From an uncultured Bacillota bacterium (GTDB taxonomy: Bacteria; Bacillota; Clostridia; Lachnospirales; Lachnospiraceae), in contig CATWQE010000054.1 in the NCBI GenBank assembly GCA_958352855.1, forward strand, positions 1 to 17,902: a stretch of DNA of 17,902 nt. Reading direction: 5' to 3'. The notes below the pieces were generated by a model that did no database searches, had not been told where the DNA came from, and saw only the letters and a program-made list of their open reading frames with translations. A program made the translations under genes and the position numbers. Within the stretch, counting starts at the first letter, position 1, and every line of letters begins with the position of its first letter. This document shows, one piece after another, positions 1 to 8,000 of this stretch.

Positions 1-1
1 A

Positions 2-517
2 AAATGGCTTCATGAGCATGGCATTGATGCAGATGTTATTGTGGGAGCAAAAACAAAAGACCTGATTATCCTGGAAAAGGAAATGGAAGCTGTAGCAGGG
101 AACCTGTACATCACCACAGACGACGGTTCTTACGGACGCAGCGGTATGGTTACCAAAGTTATCGATGATTTAGTAGCAGAAGGTAAGACTTATACAAAAT
201 GCGTTGCCATTGGTCCTATGATTATGATGAAATTCTGCTGCCTCACCACAAAGAAATACGAAATTCCTACGATTGTCTCCATGAACCCTATTATGGTAGA
301 CGGTACTGGTATGTGCGGCGCCTGTCGTGTGATTGTAGGCGGAGAAGTGAAATTTGCCTGCGTTGACGGACCTGAGTTTGATGGACATGCCATTGACTGG
401 GATCTGGCTATGAAGAGACAGCAGATGTACAAGACAGAAGAAGGAAGAGCAATGCTGAAGCTGCAGGAGGGTGATACCCACCATGGCGGATGCGGACACT
501 GCGGAGGTGACGAGTAA
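2..517 (+). CDS. nfnA: NfnA-type ferredoxin/NAD oxidoreductase subunit, 3' part only
   Basis: This is the C-terminal part of the small subunit of NADH-dependent reduced ferredoxin:NADP+ oxidoreductase (also annotated sulfide/dihydroorotate dehydrogenase-like FAD/NAD-binding protein). The frame is open to the left edge, so the gene begins outside the window; the GTG at 41 is an internal codon. The visible part covers the end of the NAD-binding domain (TTDDGSYGRSG, then the GPMIMMKF loop) and the C-terminal [2Fe-2S] domain. Cysteines are encoded at 314, 323 and 359, and an Asp at 299. One Asp plus three Cys is the ligand set I recall for Thermotoga NfnA. The tail is rich in Gly, His and Cys. 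The stop overlaps the nfnB start (TAATG), so the two are translationally coupled. By family, NfnAB couples NADH and reduced ferredoxin oxidation to NADP+ reduction in the cytoplasm. An alternative label would be glutamate synthase-associated, but the fused [2Fe-2S] tail and the partner favour Nfn. Confidence 0.9.
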   Translation, partial: KWLHEHGIDADVIVGAKTKDLIILEKEMEAVAGNLYITTDDGSYGRSGMVTKVIDDLVAEGKTYTKCVAIGPMIMMKFCCLTTKKYEIPTIVSMNPIMVDGTGMCGACRVIVGGEVKFACVDGPEFDGHAIDWDLAMKRQQMYKTEEGRAMLKLQEGDTHHGGCGHCGGDE

Positions 518-1911
518 TGGGAAACGTATTAGAAAAAGTTCCTGTAAGAGAACAGGATCCACAGGTAAGAGCAACAAACTTTGAAGAAGTTTGTCTGGGA
601 TATAACAAAGAAGAAGCTATGGAAGAAGCAGCGCGCTGCTTAAACTGCAAAAATGCAAAATGTATCAAAGGATGTCCTGTATCTATTAATATTCCAGCTT
701 TTATTCACGAAGTAAAAGAAGGCAATTTTGAAGAAGCATATAAAGTAATCGGTCAGTCCAGCGCACTGCCGGCTGTCTGCGGACGTGTCTGTCCTCAGGA
801 ATCCCAGTGCGAAGGTGTCTGCATCAGAGGCATTAAGGGAGAAGCTGTTTCCATTGGTAAGCTGGAACGTTTTGTGGCAGACTGGGCAAAAGAAAACGGT
901 ATTAAACCAGAAGCTCCGGCTGAGAAAAACGGACACAAGGTAGCTGTCATTGGTTCCGGTCCTTCCGGACTTACCTGCGCCGGCGATCTGGCAAAAATGG
1001 GCTATGATGTTACAATCTTTGAAGCCCTTCATGAGGCTGGCGGTGTTTTGGTATACGGTATTCCTGAATTCCGTCTTCCAAAAGAAAAAGTGGTAAAAGA
1101 AGAAGTGGAAAACGTAAAATCCTTAGGCGTTAAGATTGAAACAAACGTGATTATCGGTAAATCTACTACCATTGACGAGTTACTGGAAAACGAAGGCTTT
1201 GAGGCAGTGTTTATTGGTTCCGGAGCTGGTCTTCCAATGTTTATGGGAATCCCTGGAGAAGTATCAAACGGCGTATTCTCTGCAAATGAATACCTTACAA
1301 GAAGCAACCTGATGAAAGCTTTCCGCGATGACCACGATACACCAATCGTAACCGGCAAGAAGGTTGTTGTTGTAGGCGGCGGTAATGTTGCTATGGATGC
1401 TGCAAGAACTGCTCTTCGTTTAGGCGCTGAGGTTCATGTAGTATACAGAAGAAGTGAGGAAGAACTTCCGGCAAGAAAAGAAGAAGTACATCATGCAAAA
1501 GAAGAAGGTATTATCTTCGACCTTCTGACAAATCCAGTTGAAATCCTGGCAGATGAAAACGGATGGGTAAGAGCAATCAAATGTGTGCGCATGGAATTAG
1601 GGGAGCCGGATGCTTCCGGAAGAAGACGTCCGGTGGTTATTGAAGGTTCAGAGTTTGAGATGGAAGCAGACACAGTGATCATGTCTCTTGGAACTTCTCC
1701 AAACCCGCTGATTTCTTCTACTACCATTGGTCTGGATATCAACAGAAGAAAATGTATCATTGCAGATGAAGAAACCGGCAAAACATCCAAAGAAGGCGTT
1801 TACGCCGGCGGTGACGCAGTAACCGGAGCAGCTACCGTTATCCTGGCTATGGGTGCAGGAAAAGCGGCTGCAAAAGGCATTGATGAATTTATCAAAAACA
1901 AAACAAAATAA
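517..1911 (+). CDS. nfnB: NfnB-type, glutamate synthase small-subunit-like flavoprotein
   Basis: This 464-residue flavoprotein is the large subunit of the NfnAB transhydrogenase, which bifurcates electrons at FAD; it is often annotated gltA or NADPH glutamate synthase small chain. The N-terminal ferredoxin-like domain carries Cys41, 44, 49, 53 and Cys88, 92, 98, 102, enough for two [4Fe-4S] clusters. An FAD dinucleotide fold follows (GSGPSG, about residues 146-151). The second, NADP(H)-binding Rossmann motif is VVVVGGGNVAMDAA near 283-296, with YRRSEEELPAR after it. The FAD-contacting GVYAGGDAVTGAATV motif lies near 427-441. Length is normal for the family. The ATG at 517 shares its A with the last base of the nfnA stop. 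No GltB large subunit is nearby, which argues against a glutamate synthase role. A hairpin follows the gene. Confidence 0.93.
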   Translation: MGNVLEKVPVREQDPQVRATNFEEVCLGYNKEEAMEEAARCLNCKNAKCIKGCPVSINIPAFIHEVKEGNFEEAYKVIGQSSALPAVCGRVCPQESQCEGVCIRGIKGEAVSIGKLERFVADWAKENGIKPEAPAEKNGHKVAVIGSGPSGLTCAGDLAKMGYDVTIFEALHEAGGVLVYGIPEFRLPKEKVVKEEVENVKSLGVKIETNVIIGKSTTIDELLENEGFEAVFIGSGAGLPMFMGIPGEVSNGVFSANEYLTRSNLMKAFRDDHDTPIVTGKKVVVVGGGNVAMDAARTALRLGAEVHVVYRRSEEELPARKEEVHHAKEEGIIFDLLTNPVEILADENGWVRAIKCVRMELGEPDASGRRRPVVIEGSEFEMEADTVIMSLGTSPNPLISSTTIGLDINRRKCIIADEETGKTSKEGVYAGGDAVTGAATVILAMGAGKAAAKGIDEFIKNKTK

Positions 1912-1933
1912 TACATAAAATTTCAGGAAAGTG

Positions 1934-1975
1934 GCTGTTGCATTCATCAGTGTATTGGGTGCAGCAGCTCTTTTT
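1934..1975 (+). terminator. Probable intrinsic terminator after nfnAB
   Basis: A 9-bp stem (1934-1942 with 1960-1968, one G-U pair) encloses a 17-nt loop and is followed by TCTTTTT (1969-1975). It lies 23 bases after the nfnB stop. The long loop makes it only moderately convincing. Confidence 0.6.
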
Positions 1976-2012
1976 ACTTTAGAATCCATTTGTAAAGGAG
2001 ATACAAACATCC

Positions 2013-2750
2013 ATGAAGGAATCTAATAACGTAACCCTCTGGCTTCGAAGCGAGCTTCAAAATCACATCGATGAAAAGTATAAGCAGTTTCACACTTCTC
2101 TGGTGCCGGGACTTACGAAAATGCTGGGGGTAAGGATTCCCGTTTTGCGGGAACTGGCAAAAAAAGCGGCAAGAGAAGATTATAACGGATTTGCAGAGGA
2201 GTTTCAGCCCCAATGCTATGAGGAAGTGATGATTCGCGGTATGATGATTGGATATGCCAGACTTTCCATAGAAGAACAAAAAAGAGAGCTGCAAAAATTT
2301 GTCCCCTTTATCAATAACTGGGCTGTGTGCGACAGTTGCTGTACCACTTATAAATTCATGAAGAAAAATCAGGAAGCATGGTTTGCTTTTCTGGAATCCT
2401 ATTTAAACAGCAGTCAGGAGTATGAAATCCGTTTTGCTGTGGTATGTTTTCTTGATTTTTTTATTCAGGAAACATTTATAGACAGGATTTTGTCTTGTTT
2501 TTCTAATATCCATCATGAAGGTTACTATGTGAAAATGGCAGTTGCCTGGGCTGTCTCAGTGTGCTATGTGAAATTTCCGGAAAAGACAGAGGAATTTCTT
2601 CTGGACAATACCCTGGATGATTTTACACATAACAAGGCAATCCAGAAAATTCGGGAGTCCTGTCGGGTTTCTAAGGAGGACAAGGAGCGACTGAATAAAT
2701 GGAAGCGCAAGGAAAAGAAAGAGGAGAAACAGGAGGAGCAGCAGGCATGA
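2013..2750 (+). CDS. AlkD-family DNA alkylation repair protein
   Basis: This 245-residue protein matches the AlkD family of HEAT-like-repeat DNA glycosylases, which remove positively charged N3- and N7-alkylpurines without base flipping. The active-site pattern known from Bacillus cereus AlkD (Trp109, Asp113, Trp187) appears here as Trp103 and Asp107 in NNWAVCDS and Trp179 in VAWAVS, with nearly the same spacing. The chain is alpha-helical, with motifs such as GVRIPVLRELAK near 39-50 and IRFAVVCFLDFF near 139-150. The C-terminal 20 residues are a Lys/Glu-rich tail, probably disordered. An AAGGAG at 1995-2000 sits 12 bases before the ATG. The last codons overlap the rlmH start (ATGA), so the two genes form a small operon. 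The fold is clear; substrate preference is inferred from the family. Confidence 0.88.
   Translation: MKESNNVTLWLRSELQNHIDEKYKQFHTSLVPGLTKMLGVRIPVLRELAKKAAREDYNGFAEEFQPQCYEEVMIRGMMIGYARLSIEEQKRELQKFVPFINNWAVCDSCCTTYKFMKKNQEAWFAFLESYLNSSQEYEIRFAVVCFLDFFIQETFIDRILSCFSNIHHEGYYVKMAVAWAVSVCYVKFPEKTEEFLLDNTLDDFTHNKAIQKIRESCRVSKEDKERLNKWKRKEKKEEKQEEQQA
2731..2736 (+). promoter_or_regulatory. Ribosome binding site that fixes the rlmH start
   Basis: AGGAGG lies 10 bases before the ATG at 2747, inside the end of the AlkD-like gene. It favours that start over the in-frame ATG at 2699, which would add 16 residues not usual for RlmH. Confidence 0.75.
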
Positions 2751-3226
2751 AAATCACAGTGATTACCGTAGGAAAAATCAAAGAAAAATATTTAAAAGAT
2801 GCCATTGCCGAGTACAGCAAACGTCTGAGCAAATATTGCAAATTAGAAATCATGGAAGTGGCAGATGAGAAAACGCCGGATGCTGCCAGCGAAGCCATGG
2901 AGCGCCAGATACGCCAGAAAGAGGGAGAACGGATTTTAAAATATGTCAAAGAGGACAGTTATGTAATTACCCTGGAAATCGGAGGCGCCATGCTGGATTC
3001 CCTTGCTTTTGCAAAAAAAATAGAAAACCTGGGGATTCAGGGGAAAAGCCATATTACCTTTATTATCGGCGGTTCCATTGGGCTTGGTGAGGAGGTTTTA
3101 AAAAGGTCTGATTATGCCCTCAGTTTTTCTAAGATGACCTTTCCTCACCAACTGATGAGGGTAATTCTGCTGGAACAGATTTATCGGGGATACCGGATTG
3201 TATCAGGGGAACCGTATCATAAATAA
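2747..3226 (+). CDS. rlmH: 23S rRNA (pseudouridine1915-N3)-methyltransferase RlmH
   Basis: This 159-residue protein has the standard RlmH length and layout. It is a SPOUT-class (knotted) SAM-dependent enzyme that methylates pseudouridine 1915 in helix 69 of 23S rRNA on assembled 70S ribosomes. The start KITVITVGKIKEKYL is typical. The SAM-binding knot shows IIGGSIGLGEEV (about residues 106-117), and the C-terminus ends in the diagnostic LLEQIYRGYRIVSGEPYHK. The start was chosen at 2747 from the ATGA overlap with the upstream gene and the AGGAGG before it. The stop lies inside the loop of a hairpin shared with the convergent regulator gene. Nothing is odd about the gene. Confidence 0.97.
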   Translation: MKITVITVGKIKEKYLKDAIAEYSKRLSKYCKLEIMEVADEKTPDAASEAMERQIRQKEGERILKYVKEDSYVITLEIGGAMLDSLAFAKKIENLGIQGKSHITFIIGGSIGLGEEVLKRSDYALSFSKMTFPHQLMRVILLEQIYRGYRIVSGEPYHK

Positions 3227-3235
3227 ATACGGTTC
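3209..3235. terminator. Hairpin spanning both convergent stop codons
   Basis: A perfect 9-bp stem (GAACCGTAT, 3209-3217, with 3227-3235) encloses a 9-nt loop containing the rlmH stop. The right arm overlaps the stop of the minus-strand regulator at 3234-3236. No T-run follows on either strand, so efficient Rho-independent termination is uncertain. Confidence 0.45.
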
Positions 3236-4784
3236 ACTCCTGCATCTGACTGACGAAATCTAAGAAGCCTTCTGTTTCATAGTTTGTAACTGCTTCATGA
3301 ATGACGGTAAGCTCTGGGGTATTGACTTCAACCGATATGAGCAGAACGGTGTTATTTTCTTCTAATTTCCAGTTTTCCATCAGATATTTAAATTTTTTAT
3401 TGGTAACAATCACACTTCTTTTTTGTGAGCAGATGCTTTCCTTATCTTCCGCTCCCAGTAAAAATGGTTTTATTTCCACTCTTTCAGGAGGAAAGAACTT
3501 TCTGAGATAGTTGGAAATAACTTCCAGCTCAGACGTAAGCTCAGAAAGAATAAACAGCGGCACAGGGGGCAGACTTTTTTTGATAATCTGTTCTATCTGC
3601 AAAGCCAGATAAAAGACATGATCCTTATCAATTTCATACCGGATAGCATTGTCTGTTTTCCATTGGGATAATAACTGTTCTATAATCTGCACAATAAGCC
3701 TGGTTAATTGGCTTCTTTTTGAGTATAAATAAAAGTTCTTGTCAAGAATAAGACACTGAAGCTCTAATAAACACTTCTTAGAAAAATAAATCAGCGTGGA
3801 CTGCAATACATGAGAACCGGCTATTTTTTCCCCAAGTATTTTTTTTATTCGCAAATATAAATCACAATATTCTTTATCCTCAAAAGCTGTTGCGTGAAGA
3901 TAGGAAAGCTCCTTTTGTGTCCACTGATCCGCAAACATACAACTGTTAGTGCTGCAATATATCAAATAAAAATAATCAAAATCCTGTTCTGAAAAATGTA
4001 CCTGCAGCAAGGGCTCCAAAGTATTTTTCAGCGCTTCTTTAAGCCTGGCATATACAAAAAAACGTTTACAGGTTTCCAGCCGCTGAGAACAAATGGGTTC
4101 TGTCATATAGTCTATCCGCTTCCATGCCAGAAAAAATAAATACTCAAAATAGCCATATTCATTTGGCGTCATATCAAGATAAGATCTGTCTATGGACTTA
4201 TTGGTAGATAGAATAAAATTTCGTATCATATTAATTTCTTCATTAGTTATTTCGTAACAGTTAATACCATATTTGTAATGCAGCAGAGCAATAAGGTAGC
4301 GGATTCGGTATTCGTCTCCCACCACCTTATTGTTTCTGATATCCAGTCCTATTTGCTGAAGATATTCGCAACAATTCTGTTTGATGCGGTAGACCGAAGA
4401 TTTGGCAATATAATTCTCCTCAATAAAGGGTGCCAGGGAACAGTTCCTGTCATTTAAAATCATAAATTTCAGACATTTTAAAACAACAGAATCCTGATAA
4501 ATGGCATGGAGCAATTCCATAAAAGTGGTTTCTTCATAAAGATGTATAGAAAAACCGGAAGTGCTCTTCTGGATCACTGCCAGTCCTGTAAAATCGTCGT
4601 TTAATTCATTGATGAGCGCATTGATCGTATTAATACTCATGGGGAAAAAAGATAGTAAATCTTTCATGGCAATAGGATTTGTAGAATGAAGAATGCTAAA
4701 AAGCTCCAATTTATTTTTAATACTTTTTTCCAGATAACGGTTTAACATTGGTATGAATCTCCCAAAATTTTCCTTATTTTGCAT
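3234..4784 (-). CDS. RofA/Nra-like (RALP, Mga-family) pilus regulator
   Basis: This 516-residue cytoplasmic DNA-binding regulator resembles the streptococcal RofA-like proteins. An N-terminal helix-turn-helix (about 25-75) is followed by the second winged HTH of the Mga domain (about 95-165), with SSVYRIKQ near 129-136 and GDEYRIRYLIALLHYKYG near 156-173. I recall near-identical strings (VGEEYRIRYLIAML, DYLFLIYITTNN) from S. pyogenes Nra/RofA; here DFDYFYLIYCSTNS is the counterpart. The C-terminal third is PRD/EIIB-like. The gene is divergent from the pilus operon, as rofA/nra is in FCT regions, and probably controls it. The ATG at 4784 has little ribosome-binding sequence. An in-frame ATG at 4748 (residue 13) has GGGAG about 10 bases upstream and could be the real start. 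Target and sign of regulation are inferred. Confidence 0.88.
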   Translation of the reverse strand: MQNKENFGRFIPMLNRYLEKSIKNKLELFSILHSTNPIAMKDLLSFFPMSINTINALINELNDDFTGLAVIQKSTSGFSIHLYEETTFMELLHAIYQDSVVLKCLKFMILNDRNCSLAPFIEENYIAKSSVYRIKQNCCEYLQQIGLDIRNNKVVGDEYRIRYLIALLHYKYGINCYEITNEEINMIRNFILSTNKSIDRSYLDMTPNEYGYFEYLFFLAWKRIDYMTEPICSQRLETCKRFFVYARLKEALKNTLEPLLQVHFSEQDFDYFYLIYCSTNSCMFADQWTQKELSYLHATAFEDKEYCDLYLRIKKILGEKIAGSHVLQSTLIYFSKKCLLELQCLILDKNFYLYSKRSQLTRLIVQIIEQLLSQWKTDNAIRYEIDKDHVFYLALQIEQIIKKSLPPVPLFILSELTSELEVISNYLRKFFPPERVEIKPFLLGAEDKESICSQKRSVIVTNKKFKYLMENWKLEENNTVLLISVEVNTPELTVIHEAVTNYETEGFLDFVSQMQE

Positions 4785-4813
4785 CTATTCTAAAATATTT
4801 AAAGGGTAAAAGC

Positions 4814-4841
4814 AATATAAAAAGTTCCAGAAAATTGAAAA
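4814..4841 (-). promoter_or_regulatory. Candidate promoter of the RofA-like regulator
   Basis: Read on the minus strand, TTTTCA (4841-4836) and TATATT (4819-4814) are separated by 16 bases, about 30 bases before the regulator ATG. It is a moderate sigma-A match. A TTGACA at 4854-4849 has no -10 at proper spacing. Confidence 0.35.
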
Positions 4842-4860
4842 ATGGATTGTCAAAAATAGG
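4834..4860 (+). promoter_or_regulatory. Tandem AT-rich repeat, candidate activator site
   Basis: ATTGAAAAATGG (4834-4845) is followed directly by ATTGTCAAAAATAGG (4846-4860), two head-to-tail copies differing mainly by a 2- to 3-base insertion. They lie about 37-63 bases before the predicted transcript start of the pilus operon, where an activator would contact RNA polymerase. Binding by the neighbouring RofA-like protein is inference. Confidence 0.35.
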
Positions 4861-4873
4861 GAAGAAATTTTTA

Positions 4874-4890
4874 GGGGGGGGTAGTATAAT
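4874..4890 (+). promoter_or_regulatory. Pilus operon promoter with G8 tract abutting the -10
   Basis: A perfect TATAAT (4885-4890) is preceded by eight consecutive G (4874-4881) within the -35/-10 spacer. The position for a -35 at 17-bp spacing (4862-4867) reads AAGAAA, and there is no TG extension. A TTGTCA at 4847-4852 is 32 bases away, too far. The promoter therefore looks activator-dependent, and the G-run could change length. Confidence 0.6.
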
Positions 4891-5002
4891 TACCTGGTTA
4901 AAAGGACCAAATGGTATCTTATACTCCAAAATGCAGCGAGGAAGGAGTGAGCTTAGATCGAGTGCGGGAGTTTATAAAAAGCAGATGAAAGGACAGGTAT
5001 AA
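4891..5002 (+). other. Pilus operon leader, about 105 nt
   Basis: Between the -10 box and the adhesin ATG lies an untranslated stretch. It has a small palindrome ACCA-AA-TGGT (4906-4915), a GTAT-CTT-ATAC mini-hairpin (4914-4924) and a Shine-Dalgarno-like GAGGAAGGAG (4938-4947) not placed for the adhesin. The adhesin's own site is AAAGGA (4988-4993). No riboswitch or terminator fold was recognised. Confidence 0.4.
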
Positions 5003-8000
5003 ATGAAAACTAAGAAACAAAGAACCTTGTATTCACGACTTTGGATTTCCATGACCCTGGTGCTGTGCATCCTTTTTTCTTCTTTTCCAGCTTATGCCAT
5101 ATCCGCTGATACAGAGCATTTTATCGGCTTAGAGGACATAGAGGTGGAAGAAGGAACACAGGTTTCTCTGTTAGAACAGGTTTCTGCCTATGACGCGGCG
5201 CATGATAGCCTGGAAGTAAAGGTAACTTCTGTGATATGTCAGACGGACGAAGCCTTTGTATATGATGGTACTGACCTTCTGACTGTGGGCGAAGCAGGTT
5301 CCAGGTATGTTGTGGAATATAGTGCAACCGCGCCGGAAGACGAAAACGTCAGCTATACCGGGTATCGGAATATTGTCAGTACAGCAGCTTCGGAAACAGA
5401 GGAAGTACCAGAACAGGAGGAGCCGGAAACAGAGGCAGCGCCTGAGACAGAGCCTGAACCGGAACAGGAGGAGCCTTCGGAAATTGTTTTTGACGAAAAT
5501 CAGCCTTTTACGATTTCAGATTTAGAAGGCATGGGCTATAGCGTACAGATGGATGGCGCCCAAATCCCAGTTGAGAATTTTAAACTGGAATGTCTCAACG
5601 AGAAAGCAGGGGAGGTTCCATGCGATGATTTGCATTTTGACAAAGGAATAACCTATATTGAAGGGGGAAAAATCAAAGAACATGCTCCGGCATATGTTAC
5701 GAATAAAGCTCAGAAACTACATTCCTATGTGAAAGCCCATGTAGGAGAAGTCGCTGTATATTATATGGGAACTCTCCATATTGAAGATGGGGGAACATCC
5801 GCGGATTATGTTTATTATACAACGGATACGCAGATTACCAATAAAACAGTCTATGCTGTTCTCAAGAAAGAAGAACAGGAAAAAATTACTTTTACGTATG
5901 CTCATGAAGCAGAAAATAAAGTAGAATATCAGATGTTTGAAAAAGGGAGCCATGAAGAACAGGGACCGGATGGCTGGAGCTATAGTGATGTGTTTGGGGA
6001 GAATCGGGCCATTTTTACAAAAAAAGGAGCTGATGTCAGCTTCCATATACAGATTCCAAGGGGATATAAGGCAGAGATTTCTGTTACAAGAACAGGGCAG
6101 ACGCCAGAGCATAAAGAACTCCTGGGTGAAATGATGGCGTATGAAACAGATGAAAATAATAAAAACTTAATCAAACTGAAAAAAGACAGTGCAACATCTA
6201 TGAGATATAATACGTCATTTACGATTAAGAGTGTAGACAGTGACCTGGTTGTAACTGTGGAATATGAAAAAGTGCCGGAAATAACCTTCAATGCATATAT
6301 GTGGACGCAGACACAATATGCCAAAAACAGGATTTCAGTGCATGACAGTGATGAGAAACCTTCAGAAAAAACGGCTATCCTTACATCAACCGACCATTCC
6401 TTTGTCTGGGAATGGGATGGAAGAACAAGCAGAGATGGAAATGACCATTTTGGCGATACAGAAGGTCATCCAACTGATAATACCTGGGAGCTGGATCAGT
6501 TGGAACTTAATGGAGAAGCGCTCATTATTCCCATGGTTTCTTTAAACGATGAGAATAAAACCATCACTGAAAAAACAACTCTTTCTACAGGGACAGAGGT
6601 GACCTTGAGTGTAACCACAGAAGGCGGAACAAACGGAATAGATGGGAGACGTCATTACAAATTAAAAATTGATAATTGCTATGAAGATATAACGATTTCC
6701 GGAGGAAATATGGTATCTCACAGACATCAGGAATATGCGATTCGCGAACTGTCTGGTGTCAAAAATGCAGGGTATTATGCATATGATGGTAGCAGTCAAT
6801 TTAAGTGGCATGAAATGGAGCAGGATACGCTGATTGGAAAGATGGGAAAGAATGAGTGGACAGACCCCATGCGCTTTCAGAGGGAAACCGGATTCTACAA
6901 GCCGGAAATTTCTTTTACGACAAAAGAAGGGGATATGTTGCAAAGCAACGATAAAATCGGATTAGATGAGGATCAGGATAAAGAACCATACATTGAATAT
7001 TTAATCCGGACAGATGGAAAGGAAGATGGTGAGGGCAGTTATGACACAGTTAAATATAGTGACTGGAAAGCAAGCCCTGACGGTTATTATTATTTCCGGG
7101 GAACAGAAGAAGTAAAAGAATTTGTAGGTGAAAAATGGAATCAAGGGGGTAAGCCAGAAGATGCATACAAAGGCGTTATTCTGATTAATATCAATGCGTA
7201 TCCTATCCGTATCGGACTGGATTACTTAAATGGCGCAGATGAAGAGGGAAAGACAGCGCCAAAGGGGAAAAATATTGCCAACCTTCCGGAAACGCAGTAC
7301 GGAGGAAAAGACGGATATAATCTGGTCAATAATCCCAAGCTTTTGATGTCCAATATGGTGCCGGTGGATTTGGAAAACGAATTTGTGTTTGACCATTGGG
7401 AAGTTCAGGAAACCGCAAAAGGAAATAGCGGAGATCAGTTTTGGGGATATTTAACTGGGAATCCAAAACGAGATGAAGAAGGGAACTGTTATACTGCTTT
7501 AAGCGGACAGGAATATCACCTGGACGTACCCATGTTAAACGAGCTTGAGAACTGCTTTTATATGAGAGGGGATGCGGATGCAGGTCAGACGAATGGAAAT
7601 CCATTTAACGATAAACCGCATAAAGGGGCGCAGACCCATGCCATGATAACAGTTCGTGCTGTATGGAGAAAGCAGGAAAGTAAGCCGACGATTCCTTATA
7701 CGGTAAAATACATCACAGCGGAAGTAAAGGATGGAGAAATAGATACAGGCACAGAAAAAATCATCGAAGAACGGACACATACAGTGAATCAAGGCGCCAT
7801 GCTTGTGACAGATTTGTATCAGGACGGAAATAAAACTCCATCTGCAAGTATTCAGGCGGTTCTGGGCGGCGAGAATGATGCCAGGCAGGACTATACAAAT
7901 AGCGGTGAAATTCGATGGGTGGTGTATGAACCTAAAACAACAAAGATGATAGAATCGGTAGACATGAAGAATAATGTTGCCATCATCTATCTGATTAAAG

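Noticed and set aside
517..1911. Calling nfnB a glutamate synthase small subunit
   Set aside because: No GltB is present, and the upstream [2Fe-2S] flavoprotein partner is diagnostic for Nfn.
4847..4852. TTGTCA as the -35 of the pilus promoter
   Set aside because: The distance to TATAAT is 32 bases, and no -10 lies at 16-18 bases.
5230..5260. Cys-Gln in the adhesin (ICQTDEAF) as a thioester bond site
   Set aside because: It lies at the end of a small Ig-like domain and lacks the TQxxIW partner motif and the surrounding thioester-domain pattern.
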